From the NCBI GenBank assembly GCA_009599575.1, contig VWND01000067.1:62001-126000 (forward strand): a stretch of 64,000 nucleotides of DNA, written 5' to 3'. Source of the stretch: Blumeriella jaapii. Taxonomy: Eukaryota > Ascomycota > Leotiomycetes > Helotiales > Drepanopezizaceae. The position numbers and the translations under genes are program-made. This document shows, one piece after another, positions 35,481 to 48,500 of this stretch (positions are counted from its first letter, which is position 1; every line of letters starts with the position of its first letter). The notes beneath the pieces are model-generated. The model saw only the letters and a list, made by a program, of their open reading frames with translations, made no database searches and was not told the DNA's origin.

Positions 35481-37164
35481 TATTTATACTTTGGGTTTTA
35501 CAAAACCGAAACTATTCGCGTTGTTATTTCGATTAGCACCGCGAATAAAAAATATTAATTTTCGGGCCGAAAAAGCATTCGCGTTATTATTTCGGTTGGC
35601 ACCGCGAATAAATTTAACCGAAAACGATCCGAATAAACCGATTAACGACGAAAATAAACTTTTAATCGATAATTACGAAACCGAAGATTTTTATTTAATC
35701 GTATATTATTTAATTATTTTATTCAAATTATTTAGCGTGCTAAATTATTAATTTAAATTATTTAAAAATCAGGCTTTCGATTATATTTTAGCCGACAAAA
35801 AGCTATTTAAAATAAAAAATAATATATATTAAAAACGATTAGTAATAGATAATAAAATTAATAAGTTTTAAATTATAAAAAAAGCTTACGAAAAAGTGTT
35901 TTATAAAAAAGCTAAAGCCATTTATTACCGAATCAAAAACGATTTTTAATAAAAAAGATGTTTCGAAAATTGCAAAGCTTTCGTTAAAAGCTGTATTTTT
36001 TATTAAAAACGAAAGCCTGGCCGAAAAAAAAAAAAACTTATTATATCCGACGTGGTTTTCTGAAATCTAAAAAAAAAATCAATTTCGACGTTATACGCAT
36101 ATTAATTACCGATCGCGGTTATATATATTTTATATTCGCTATTAACGATTTATTTAAATAGCTTAAAAAAAGATTTTTTCGAAACGCTATTTTCGAAATT
36201 ATAGCGATTTTTTTTTAAAAAAACGTTGTATATCGATACGGTTTGTTTAACAAATTAAACGTCGATAATAAATCCGAAAACAAAAGCGTTATCGAGACTT
36301 TTATAAAAAAATACAGTATTTAGCGCCTTCAAATCTTAGTTTATAATTCGAAAAGCAACGGATCCGTTAAACGAAATTATAAAAATATTTTCGACGGTTT
36401 TTTAAAAGCCATTCGAAAGGGCTATAAGCGTTGGTTGCGGAAATTTTTAAAAATGCTTTTTGTTATACGCATATATATATACGCTTTTATTAAAATAATT
36501 TTATTTTTTATTTAATACGGCAAAAACGCTCGATTATTTTTAGAAACAAAATAGCTTGTGTAAAAGTTTTATAACGTAATTAAAATAAAAACGAAAGCAG
36601 ATTCATTAGCAATAAAATTTAAATAGCTAAACTACCGCGATATAAATATAAAAAAAATAATTTAAAAAAAAAAAAAAATATAAAAAAACTGTTAAAAAAG
36701 TTTGGAATAAAACTAAAGTTTTAAAAAAAACGCTAATCAAAAAAAAAGATTTGATTTTAATCTACGACGTTTAGCGCGCTATTAATAAATCGGCCGATAT
36801 TAAATTTAATTATAAATAGCTCGGATCTTACGAAATATACGAGGCCGAATTAAATAAAAGCTATTATAAATTTACGAAATTCGATAAAATAAAACTGAAA
36901 AAAACGTTCGCCGCCAACCGGTTAAAACGATTTTATAAAAAAAACTAGCAAATTTATTTTTTAAATTTTAATTTAAACAGCGATTCCGATTTCAGCGAAA
37001 CCGACGACGATTTCGATTAAAGCGATTATATTTTTAAAAAAAAAAAACCTTTTGGAAAAGTCTGGAAATAACCGGATAATAACTTTGCTATTAAAAGCAC
37101 AGTTTAAGTCGTGATTTTATTTATAACCGAAAAAAAGAAAAGTATATATAAAATTGTTTACTAA
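35481..37164 (+). pseudogene. Integrase of E1
   Basis: Linker 35491-35751 leads into an N-domain with N-C-K-A-F-V-K-S near 35970 and a core with V-D-N-K-S-E-N-K near 36250. The tail E-I-Y-E-A-E-L-N-K-S-Y-Y near 36835 is followed by N-R-L-K-R-F-Y-K-K-N near 36915, a D/E-rich stretch, and K-I-V-Y then TAA at 37162. This tail type belongs to the fungal Gypsy lineage lacking a chromodomain. Confidence 0.82.
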
Positions 37165-37919
37165 TTGTTTTATTATTTTTGTTATTTATTATTTTCTTTT
37201 TTATTATATGCTATTTTATTATTTTTGTTTTGCTTTGGTTATATACAATTTAATTATTTTGTTTTATATATACTATTTATTTTTAAAATCTTTTTTTATA
37301 TTATTTAAAACATTTATTATATATTTTTTTGTTTGATTGTATTTTTATTTATTAAAACAAAAGCTTTGTATATATTTAAGCCGCATATCTGATATATTTA
37401 TATTATTCGTATATTTTACGAAAACTATTTTTTATACATTTTATTATTTGTTATTTTCTGTATTATTTACTTTTTTCGTTGTTCTAAACGGATGCCTGCC
37501 TAAACAATTATAATTTATTAAAAAAACAGTATGCGGATTTCCTTAATTTTTAAATACAAATATTTTACAATTCCTATACTTTTTTTAATTATTTTTTAAT
37601 AAATATAATACACTTTTTTAATTAATAAACTTATCGATATTATATCGTTTTTTAAGCAAAGCGTTGCTAAATCTAACAAATTTATTTTTAATTTATTTTA
37701 AAACGAAATTATTATACGCAACTTTTTCGAATTTAAACAAATATATAATACCGCTATTTTAAATTAATAAACAGCTTTCGTAAAAATATTTATAAAGCAA
37801 TTCGATATAATAATTAAAAACGTTAACGAATTTTTATTCGATTACGAAAGTTTTATTAAAATTAAATTCGTTCGCAAAAGTTTTAATTACGATAAATTTC
37901 TGCTAAATTACGATAACGC
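37165..37919 (+). pseudogene. T-rich spacer and start of ORF-X in E1, cut by E2
   Basis: The spacer (to about 37620) is a T-run/ATAT noncoding strip. The unidentified ORF-X then starts (I-D-I-I-S-F-F-K-Q-S-V near 37630) and runs to L-N-Y-D-N at 37915, where E2 is inserted. The frame resumes after 49222 with A-L-K-A-F-A-G-A-K-K. This seamless continuation plus the acgc duplication proves the nesting. Confidence 0.75.
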
Positions 37920-38021
37920 TGTAAAACGGTGATACCTTGTATTAATAGGAGTTGGTAGTTTTAGCTATAGTTGAGGCATGGACCCCTCCGAAACCCCCTG
38001 CCACTGACTATCTTCAATAGG

Positions 38022-38029
38022 TATAAGAG
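38022..38029 (+). promoter_or_regulatory. Probable TATA box of the E-family LTR
   Basis: The sequence tataagag (tataaaag in other copies, e.g. 30056-30063) occurs at the same place in all seven LTRs, about 100 bp from the LTR start. The conservation and mid-LTR position fit a promoter. Not tested. Confidence 0.5.
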
Positions 38030-38112
38030 CAAAGCATCCCCTTAAATAATACTATAAGTACGCAATTCAATTCATATCTTTATTTTTTTTTTTTTTCCTT
38101 TTTTTAGTTTTT

Positions 38113-38129
38113 TCTAGGGATTCCCTAGA
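38113..38129 (+). repeat. Palindrome in E-family LTR
   Basis: The 17-base near-perfect palindrome tctagggattccctaga is kept, with transitions, in every LTR copy of the family, downstream of the TATA-like box. It could form a hairpin in the transcript or be a dimeric protein-binding site. Confidence 0.6.
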
Positions 38130-38186
38130 TTATTTTATCCACCGATATATGGCCGTATTAATTTGGTTTTTCTATTTACTTTTATA

Positions 38187-38876
38187 TTTAATAATCTACG
38201 TAAAAATTTAAACTTCGGTATTTCGTTTTTATATATTCGCCGATGTATTTTTTAAATTCATAATCAAAATCGATTTCGATATTTCGCTACTACGGCTTAA
38301 AGGATTTCTTATATAGTGTTGTTCGCAGCTATATCATATGAAAAATCTTTAATAGCTTTTTTTATTTTGCGTATAATTATTGAATTATAAAAATGCAATA
38401 CATTTTAGAAACGTTTGAAATTACGGTTAGGCAATTCTGAACCGTGCGAAATTTAAAATACGAAAATCGCTTTTTTATTTAAAAATAACAAATCGAATAT
38501 TAATTCGTACGCTTCGACCGCTGCGCTCGGCCCTTTTAAACTAGATCTTTTTTGGTCAAACGCTTGGCGAAAATTCAACCTTCTGATTTTACGCTTTGTA
38601 ATTATAACAATTACAATTTGCGGCTTTTTATTAAAAGTAGTAAAGAAATGGCTGTACGTGCATTGGCCTAAGCTACGGAATATCGAGACCGTGGATCATA
38701 TAGCAATATTATATTAATCCAGTTAATTTACCAAAAAACAAGTTTTTTAATATATTACTCAAATATCTAGACACAATTTTATTTTATTTAATTTTTTTAA
38801 AAAATATAAAAATTTTTTTAATAGCTCTCTTATTAAAAACGACTCTTTTCATATTAAAAATCTTTAATCTGCAATT
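38187..38876 (+). other. E2 leader (5' untranslated region)
   Basis: Colinear with 30222-30920. No ORF. It includes a G+C-richer island around 38660-38700 (ctacggaatatcgagaccg) within AT-rich surroundings. Nothing further is recognised. Confidence 0.55.
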
Positions 38877-40300
38877 TCAGAAAACATTTATTCGTTTAAT
38901 TCAAACTCTACCAACATTTTCGCTAACACTATAAACAACGACGTTTTTCGCTTTTTTATACGAGGCCGCATGCTTTTTTCTGGCTCCTTTGGTATACTTA
39001 TTTAATAGCGCTAATATTACCGATTTTATCGAAAAATATAAAAAAACTTGTAAAGATTTCGGAGTTTTAGAAACTAAAATATTCGATAAACTTTTTCGCT
39101 ACTATGACCCAATTATTAAAAATATTATTAAATCGATAAATAAATAAAAAGCTATTGGGGCTCGAAACTGGCGTAAGCTAATTAAAATTTTAAAATCGGA
39201 ATTCCGAGATTATAATCGCTAGCAAATTCGCGATACTATCGCTTTTTTTAAACAGTTTATTATAATAATTCGTTAAGCCAAAAAGCTTAAAGCTTATTGT
39301 CGCATTTATACGAAGGTTTTTGACGTTTTCGTTAATAAAAAAGTTTTAAGCGAAATTAAATAGGAAAAATTGTTTTTACTTGGCTTTCCAACCAGCATTC
39401 GCAACAAAACTATTAAGTATTTTAAAATTAATAAATAAAACTTTAAAATTTTCGATTAGTATTTTAAATTTGTGAAATTCGTTTTTAAACAAAACCAAAG
39501 CGAACGTATTATTAAAGCTATAAACCAAGAAAAATCTTTTTCTCTCATTTATAAAAAAGACGTGGAAGCTTTAGTATAAAAACACGCCCAGCTATTAAAA
39601 GTTACCGAAATCGCTAAAAAACAATCAGTTATTATATTATTTAATCGTTCTGCAGAATTTATTAGCTTGGAAAAGCTTAATAAAAATATCGAAACTTTTA
39701 TATTAAAATTTACCGATATTAAAATTCAAGAATTTTAAAGCAAAGTCGAAGGTTTTATATAACAGCAGAAGAAACTTTTTTACGTTAATTTAAATAATAA
39801 AAACGATTAAAATGATTTTTATAATAATTATTTTTTTTAAAATGCGCGAAGCGATCAGCTTCGCCAAGCTATCGTAAAAGTAATAGCTGCCTAGTAGCAA
39901 TCTTTTCGTGCTAGCGATCAGAATCAACGAAATATTAATTATAATAACGATTATTAAAGGAAAGGAAATCAACGCGGAAACCAAAATCGCGGCTATTAAA
40001 ATAATAAAAGTAATTATTAAAACAAACTTCGTAGCCTTAAATATGAATTTTGTGATAATAGAGAAATTTATTGCGAAAAACTTTATATTCGTTTAAAATG
40101 CAAAGTATTTAATTTTTGTATAAATAATAATATTTGCTATATTAATAAATACGAAGCAATCTGCTTCGGGCCGACGGAAGCAAAAATGAATCTTTTTAAC
40201 AAAGCTGAAAATCAGAGCTGGTTAAATATTATTCGCTTAAAAGTGAAAAGTACGGAATAGGACGACTGTTTAAAAAACAAAAAGAATGCAAAAAAAACGA
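38877..40300 (+). pseudogene. Gag of E2, decayed
   Basis: The same Gag blocks as E1, somewhat better kept: N-I-F-A-N-T near 38918; D-F-I-E-K-Y-K-K-T-C-K-D-F-G-V-L-E near 39022; F-L-L-G-F-P-T-S-I-R-N near 39378; F-K-Q-N-Q-S-E-R-I-I near 39487; and I-Y-K-K-D-V-E-A-L near 39547. The C-terminal third is Asn/Arg-rich with cysteines near 40120-40160. Expected to form the particle. One frame shift lies near 39000. Confidence 0.78.
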
Positions 40301-41460
40301 TTTTTACTAATAAAAAAAAAAACATTTCCGAAAGCGTATTAATTAAAAAAAAAACTTTTATTTTAAATATAAGTAAAATTCAAATGTATAAATAAAAAAC
40401 AAATATATATATTGCTAATGCAAATATCGCATTTGCAAATATTATAGCTGCATAATTAAGCCAGCGAATTATAAAAAAGCAAAATGCTTCTATTTTATTC
40501 GCCAAACCAGCTGGTGTAAAAAAAAACGTCAGAATCGAAAAAAAAAAAGATTTTGAAATTCGAAAAAAAATCGATAAAACCATTAAAAAAACGCTTATAA
40601 TAAAAAAAAGTAACGACGATATAAAAAATATCGACACCGATATTCCGGTTTAAATTATTCAGAAAGTACCAGCTTCTAAGCGCCTATTATTAATGCGAAG
40701 CGAAAAATAAATCGATAAATATATTAGTTTCGAAGCCGTCGACAAAGCTATTAAAAAAATTATAAAACAAAAAATTAAATTGAAATTCAGCGATTTATTT
40801 AGCATAAAAGAAAAATTCGATAAAATTATTAATAAATAAATTTTTATATTAAAAAAAAACGAAAAAGTTGAAATTATCCGAGGAAAAAGCGATTTTAAAT
40901 TAAAAAAAAACCAAAAAGAAATTTACAATACCGCAGTTAATTTAGCCGATAAAAAGGAATCCTCGAAAAAAATCAGCCTTTTGGCTTTCGCTATAAAAAC
41001 CCAAAAGTCAAAACGACGAAACTGCTTTTACACGGCTATAAAAGCACCAAAAATAAAAACAATGCTTAAAAAAAGTACGACCGCCTTCGCTTTATTCGAC
41101 AATAGAGCCGAAGTTAATTGTATAAATCAAAAAACGGCCGAAGCCAGTAATATTCCGATTATCACCGATAAACGAATAATTTACACGATCGTTAATAAAA
41201 ATACTATTAAATTCGATAAAATTATACGAAATATAAAAATCGACGTTAAAAGTATTATTATTTATAAAAATTTCTTAATAATAAAAAAATGCTTTTATTC
41301 TATTATTTTTAAAATGCTTTGGATTTTGAAAAGTTTCGTCAGCTTTAAATATACCGAAAACGGTCAGATAAAAGCTTTTTTTTGAAATTGAAACCGATTT
41401 TTTTAAAATTAAATTATCGTCGCCGGCGATAAGGTTTTTTTAATCGACGTTTTATCGGAA
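40301..41460 (+). pseudogene. Gag-Pol linker and protease of E2
   Basis: The Lys-rich linker to about 40930 precedes the protease, open at 40981-41385. The active site reads L-F-D-N-R-A-E-V-N-C-I-N; the family form is D-S-G-A-E-V-N-C-I. A V-A/S-G-D...D-V-L-S-E-N-E block follows near 41420. The Ser-Gly loss would inactivate it. Confidence 0.8.
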
Positions 41461-43440
41461 AACGAATAGCCGGCTTTGATTTTAAAACAAACGCTAAGCT
41501 ATAACAAAACCTGGAAAATACTCAGCCAAAAGCATTTACGTTATTAATCGAAATAGCACCGCGAATAAAATTAGCTAATATTAATATTTTTGGTTATTAA
41601 TTCGGGAATAAAAGTTCCGAAGATTTCGTTTTCGTATTAAACAAACCCGACCCATATATTTTACTTTTTTATATTAATATCAGCACTTTTTATAAACGCA
41701 AAGCTGATAAAATACAACTTATAAATTTTAGCGAATCCGATAAAAATATTTTCGAAAAATAAACGATTAGTTCGAAAAAAATAAAATAATAAAATTATTT
41801 TAATTAATTACCGGCGAATTCGAAAAACTTATCACCGGCCGATTTTCCAGCCTATTATTTGACAGCCGATTTATAAGAAAACGATTTAATAACTTAGCAA
41901 TCGAAACCTAATTTTTGCTAAAAAAAAAAAAGGTTTTGTACGAAATTCTACGCAACCGAAAAAAGATTATAATTTTCGATTTTACCGAAATGGACCAATT
42001 CAGCTTTAACGTTATATTTTATATCGATATCAAAACCGTATTTTACGAAGCTTAGCAAAAAAAAACCTTTTTAATTCTTAAAGTTTTTTAAAATAAAATA
42101 ATCGAAATATTAAAAAAACGAATTAAATAAAAGATTTTCGAATTTTACTACGGCTTATATAAAAACAAATAATTTATCGTTGCGAAAAAAAAAAAAAGCA
42201 TTTACAGACTTATTATCGCAGTCGTCGAAATAAACAGAATAACGATACGAAACGCTAACGTATTACTTAACGTCGATTAATTTTCAAACGAATTCGCAAA
42301 ACTAACAATCGTTTTTTTTTTCGATTTGTTTTCCGGCTACGATTATTTAATATTTAATTTACGATTTCGAAATATAACGGCAATTTAAATTCCAATCGGT
42401 TTATTGCGTATAACGAAAATATTTATGGAAGCTATTAATTCGGTCGTTTAATTCGTAAAAATCGTATATAAAGTTTTTATAATTTGCATTTTTAATATTG
42501 CTTTTTCTTACGTTGACGACGTCGGAATAAAAAGCTTTAAATTATATTATAATAATAAAATTTTTTTTTTTGAAATTCGACGTTATATAATAAAATATAT
42601 TTAAAATATCGACAAAATTATAATCTGCTTCGAAAAAGCCAAAGCTATTATCGGCCTTCGATTAAAATTTTGTATATCCGAAATAAATATCGTTGATTAT
42701 ATAACTAATAACGCTGGCCGTTATTTTTAACGAAAGAAAATTAAAAAGATTTGCGAATAAAAAAAATATAAAAATATCACCGAAGCTAAAGCTTTTATTA
42801 GCGTTATGATTTATTATCGCAATTAAATTAAAATTTTTTTTTAAAAAGCTGCATTTATTTACGCTACGATAAAAAAAAAAATCGATTTCGTTTAGAAAAA
42901 AAAGCAGAGCAAAATTATAAAAATATTTAAAAACGACCTTTTATCGGTTTTATTATTTGTCCGGATCGATTATAATCCAAACGCAAAAAAAATCATTTTG
43001 ATTATCGACGTTAATATTTTCGATTAAAAAGCCGTATTATAATAAATCGATAAAAACAAAAAACGATACTTTTTAAAATTCGAAAACGGCTTATAATTTT
43101 TCGCGAAAACACGTTACGATGCTATTAAACGAAAATATCGAAATGTTTTTAAAATAATAAAAAAAATAAAAAGCGAATTGTACGGCGTTTATTTTATTTT
43201 AAAAACAAACGCAAAAGTTTTTATCGACCAATTAAATAAAAAAGCTAGTAATTTATTAAAAGCGTTCGTTATTAATTAAATAGCTTGGATACGATTTATA
43301 AACTTCGAAATTAAATATATCAAAAAAACAACTAATACAGCGGCAAACGGCTTTTTCAAACGAAAGCGTTTTTATCCGTTTGATTTCGCTAAATAAAGCG
43401 AATAAAATATCGACGAATAAATTATTAACGAAATCGGCTG
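41461..43440 (+). pseudogene. Reverse transcriptase and RNase H of E2
   Basis: Motifs in order: F-D-F-T-E-M-D-Q-F-S-F near 41980; G-L-Y-K-N near 42155; the G-Y-D-Y palm motif near 42335; and an intact active-site box Y-V-D-D at 42509-42520. RNase H continues to about 43340. The catalytic pair is kept only in this E-family copy. Stops at former Gln/Trp codons still abolish translation. Confidence 0.87.
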
Positions 43441-45120
43441 TTTCGTTATTTGCGTTTTAGGTTTTACAAAACCAAAACCATTCGCGTTATTATTTCGGCT
43501 GGCACCGCGAATAAAAAATATTAATTTTCGGGCCGAAAAAGCATTCGCGTTATTATTTCGGCTAGCATCGCGAATAGATTTAATCGAAAACGATCGGAAT
43601 AAGCCGATTAGCGACGAAAATAAACTTTTAATCGATAATTATAAAACCGACGATTTTTATTTAATCGTATATTATTTAATTATTTTATTTAAATTATTTA
43701 GCGTGCTAAATTATTAATTTAAATTATTTAAAAACCAAGCTTTCGATTATATTTTAGCCGATAAAAAGCTGTATAAAATAAAAATAATATATATTAAAAA
43801 CGCTTAATAATAAATAATAAAATTAATAAATTTTAAATTATAAAAGAAGTTTACGAAAAAATATTTTATAAAAAAGCTGAAGCTATTTATCACCGAATTA
43901 AAAACGACTTTTAATAAAAAGAATACTTCGAAAACTGCAAAGCTTTCGTTAAGAATTGTATTTTTTATTAAAAACGAAAGCCGGGCCGAAAAAAAAACTT
44001 ATTATATCCGACGTAGTTTTTTGAAATTTAGGAAAAAATCAATTTCGATATTATACGCGTATTAATTACCGACCGCGGGCATACGTGCTTCGTATTCGCT
44101 ATCGACGATTTATTTAAATAATTTAAAAAGCGATCTTTTCGAAACGTTATTTCCGAAGCTATAACGATTTTTTTTTAAAAAAACGTTATATATCGATACG
44201 GTTTGTTTAGCAAATTAAACGTCGATAATAAATCCGAAAATAAAAGCGTTGTCGAGACTTTTATAAAAAAATACGGGATTTAGCGTATTTAAATTTTAGT
44301 TTATAATTTAAAAAGCAACGGATCCGTAGAACGAAGCTATAAAAATATTTTTAACGGCTTTTTAAAAGTTATTCGAAAAGATTATAAGCGTTAATCGCGG
44401 AAATTTTCGGAAATGCTTTTTATTATACGTATATATATATACGTTTTTATTGAAATAATTTTATTTTTTATTTAATACGGCAGAAACGCTCGATTGCTTT
44501 TAGAAATAAAATGGCTTGTATAAAAGTTTTATAACGTAATTAAAATGAAAACGAAAACGGATTTATTAATAATAAAATTTAAATAATTAAATTACCGCGA
44601 TATAAATATAAAAAAAATAATTTTAAAAAAAAAAAAGTATAAAAAAGCAGCTAAAAAAGTCTGAAATAAAACTAAGATTTTAAAAAACGCTAATTAAAAA
44701 AAAAATTTGATTTTAATTTACGACGTTTAGCGCGCTATTAATAAATCGGCCGATATTAAGCTTAATTATAAATAGTTCGGATTTTACGAAATATGCGAGG
44801 CCGAGTTAAATAAAAACTATTATAAACTTACGAAACTCGATAAAATAAAACTAAAAAAAACGTTCGCCGCTAACCGGTTAAAGCGATTTTATAAAAAAAA
44901 CCAGCAAATTTATTTTTTGGATTTTAAATTAAAAAGCGATTTCGATTTCAGCGATTCCGACGACGACTTCGATTAAAACAATTATATTTTTAAAAAAAAA
45001 AAAATCCTTAAAAAAGGTTTGAAAACAACCGAACGATAATTCCGCTGTTAAAAACATAATTTAAGTCGTAATTCCATTTATAACCGAAAAAAAAAAAATG
45101 CTTATAAAATTGTTTATTAA
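43441..45120 (+). pseudogene. Integrase of E2
   Basis: The linker (P-R-I-K-N-I-N-F-R-A-E-K-A-F near 43510) is followed by the N-domain with N-C-K-A near 43935. The core has V-D-N-K-S-E-N-K near 44220 and S-V-E-R-S-Y-K near 44325, with the third acidic residue present. The tail has C-E-A-E-L-N near 44800, N-R-L-K-R-F-Y-K-K-N-Q near 44875, a Ser/Asp repeat, and K-I-V-Y, TAA at 45118. No chromodomain. Confidence 0.83.
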
Positions 45121-45585
45121 TTATTCTATTGTTTTTGTTGTTTATTATTTTTCTTTTTATTATATACTGTTTTATTGTTTTTGTTTTGCTTGCTTGTATA
45201 CAATTTAATTTTTTTTTTTTATATATATTATTTATTTTTAAAATCTTTTTTTATATTATTTAGAATATTTATTATATTTTTTTTTGTTTGATTATACTTT
45301 TGTTTATTAAAACAAAAGCTTTGTATATGTTTAAGCCGTACGTTTGATACATTTATATTGTTCGCATATTTTACGAAAATTATTTTTTATGTATTTTATT
45401 ATTTGTTATTTTTTGTATTGTTTACTTTTTTCGTTGTTTTAAACGGATGCTTATCTAAACAATTATAATTTATTAAAAAAATAATATGCGGATTCCCGTG
45501 GCTTTTAAATACAAATACTTTATAATTTTCGTACTTTTTTTCAATTACTTTTTAACAAATACAACACACTTTTTTAATTAATAAA
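45121..45585 (+). other. T-rich spacer between pol and ORF-X (E2)
   Basis: A noncoding strip of T-runs and ATAT colinear with 23154-23620 and 37165-37620. No gene is seen. Confidence 0.6.
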
Positions 45586-48500
45586 CTTATCGATATTATA
45601 TCGTTTTTTAAATAAAACGTTGCTAAATTTAATAAATTTATTTTTAATTTATTTTAAAACGGAATTATTATACGCAATTTTTCCGAATTCAAACAAGCAT
45701 ATAATGCCGTCATTTTAAATTAATAAGCAGCTTTCGTAAAAATATTTATAAAATAATTCGATATAATAATTAAAAACGTTAACGAATTCTTATTCGATTA
45801 CAAAAGCTTCGTGAAAATTAAATTCGTTCGCAAAAGCTTTAATTACGATAAGTTTCTGCTAAATTACGATAACGTTTCAAAAGCTTTCGCCGGAGCAAAA
45901 AAAGCTCGAAATAACAAAAAAAAATAACAAACCGAATATTACGCTTTTTATTAAATCAACGAAAAAAAAATATTTAAAAATACGTTTTTAGCAAAATCAC
46001 CGATATTATTTTATTTCGGCATTTCGCTCGCTTTTTCGAAACTATTACCTTTATTAAAAAAAGAATCTGGGTATTAAACGCTTATATTTTTAAAACGCAA
46101 GCCCTAAGAATTAATAATTTAAAAATCCGTAGATTTATAAGCTTTTTTACGGCTGTTTGCAAACTGGTCGACGACGTTATATAATCGCTAAAAAAAGTTT
46201 TAATCGGCTGCGAAATTTTAAATTTAATTTTTTTTTAAAGTAAAAGACTAAGCGTCGCCAAATACGGTATTTTTATACCGAACGAAAAAAACGACGCTAT
46301 TCCGATATTTTAAATTTACGACGACGAAAAAAACGAAAAAGCTAATATTATTTTTGTTTAATTCGAAAAAATATACGTAATAGCAATTAATATTTTTAAA
46401 GCAACTAAAACAATTCGGCGATTTTTATTTTTAATTATCGAAAACGAATCCGAAAACGAAATTAAAAGCGTAATAGCAGATAATCGCTTATTCGAATACA
46501 AAAAACTTATTATATCGATAAAAACGATTCCGGAAAAAATAAAAACAAAAAACGTAAAAAAGCGCGCCGACATTTTCGAAACATTTTTTATTCGGAAAAG
46601 AAAATTATTCACGTCGTTAACAAAAAAAGCACCGCGAATAAAAACAGCCGGAAATCGACGCCGGATTATAAGCTTTAAGCTAATTAATAAAAAACGCGAC
46701 GATTTTACGAAATTAAATTTAAAAAACGCCGGTATTTCGAAAAGAAAAAATTTAAACGATTTTAAATCTGACTTTTCGAAATTAAATACGCAAATATCAG
46801 AAACGCTTGCTGCGTTTAAAAACGTCGTACCGCTACCGCTAATATTTTAAATTTTAATAAAAGCATTTAAAATTTCGATTATTATACGATTCGACCGAAA
46901 AAGCCTAAAAGAAAATATCGAAGTTATCGCGGAAAAAATTATATAAAAAATTTAAAATCAGATTATTTTGCTTAAAACTTTCGCTTTCGACGACGAAACG
47001 ATTTAAAAGTTTTATTTCGATATTTTTATATAAAAATTAAATAAATCCGTCAGCTTTTTTTTTTTTGCTTCGAACGAAAACTGAACCAAGCTTTTTTCGG
47101 AAAATTACAAATATAATACGCCGAAACAAATAAAAAAAACTTTTAAAAACGGTAATCCGTTTTTATTCGAGTTTTTTTTCGCTAAAAAACTTCGATTTTT
47201 TAATTTTGTTTTTACGAATAACGTTAACGCTAAAAAAAACGGCAAATTCTGCTATTTCCACGTGCGTTATTACGCGGCGTATTACGATTTGATTATAAAA
47301 AAAATCGACGTTATCGGCTTCGTTAATCGATTCGCTGCTATTAAAAATTCGGATTACGATATATTCGAAATTGATTTTAATAATTAATTTATATTCCGAC
47401 GAAAAACTGCGAAAACTATTTAAACACGTGCTAAAGCTTATTTAGGTTACGCAAATTTTAAAACAAATTTTAAGATTTTTAGCGCGATTATAAAACTCGA
47501 TTAAAACGTAAAAAAATAAAAACAACGAATATTTCTAAAAGCCGACTTTTCTGGCCTTTCGACCGAAAATGTATTTTAAAATTTATTTAAATTGAATTGC
47601 GAATTCGTTAATTACGTAAAATCTTATAACGGAAAAAACAAATTATTACTGCATTTTATAAAAAAAAAAAAAATTATATATAAGCATTATTTTCGATTGG
47701 TTAAAACCTAAAAAACGCTTACAGCTTTTTTCGCTAATATACTTTACAATTTTACTTAATAAGCTTTCAGAATGCACCCCGGCTTTTATTTCGCTGTTTT
47801 AATTATCCGGAATTTCGGAAATTACCGCCTCGTAATTTATTTTAACGTTCCGATCGCTTTAGGTTTCGCTGATTTCGATCGTATTACAATTACAAAATTC
47901 GATATCGCCGACTTTTAAAAAAAGAAAAAAATCGAAGATTTTACCGACGCTATTTTCGATTATTACGTTTTGCTTGCATTCGTATATAATTCGAAAATAA
48001 TCGAAGCTTATTTGCAATTATACTACGACGCCAAACTGACTAAAACCACCCAAAAAAGCCCGGTTTTTTCGTATTTCAGCGCGTTTAAAACAGTGGCCTC
48101 GGCTATTTCATCGGATTACGAAACCGAAAGCTACGAAATAAAAAATAAAATAATTTTTATCAGCTTTTCGACTAAGCAAAAGGTTTTCGTTAAATTCAAA
48201 ACCTAAAAAACCGACGGCGTAATGCTAGTTTATTCGAATAATTATACGGCGCAAAAGTATAAAAACTACTTCGAAAACGACAATCCGATAAGCAATTTAA
48301 TATTATTTGTATTGCGGCGAAAGCAATCATAGTATTTTCGATAGTTTCGACTGCAAACGACTACTTCCGAATTATTCCGTAGAATAGTTTTTTTTACAGG
48401 TTTCGGAGCCTTTTCAAAAGCATTCGTCGGCAAACAACCGTAATCCGATCTATTAGTTTTATATAAAACAAAAGCGTTAATCGGTTTTAATTACGACGAA

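Larger units (their letters stand above)
37920..38186 (+). repeat. 5' LTR of E2 (267 bp)
   Basis: Begins TGTAAAACGG, the undecayed family terminus, and ends cttttata (from CTTTTACA). It is the most GC-rich copy of this LTR. TATA-like tataagag lies at 38022-38029. Other copies: 26995-27261, 29954-30221, 48952-49218, 52297-52563, 54939-55206, 60263-60528. Confidence 0.95.
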
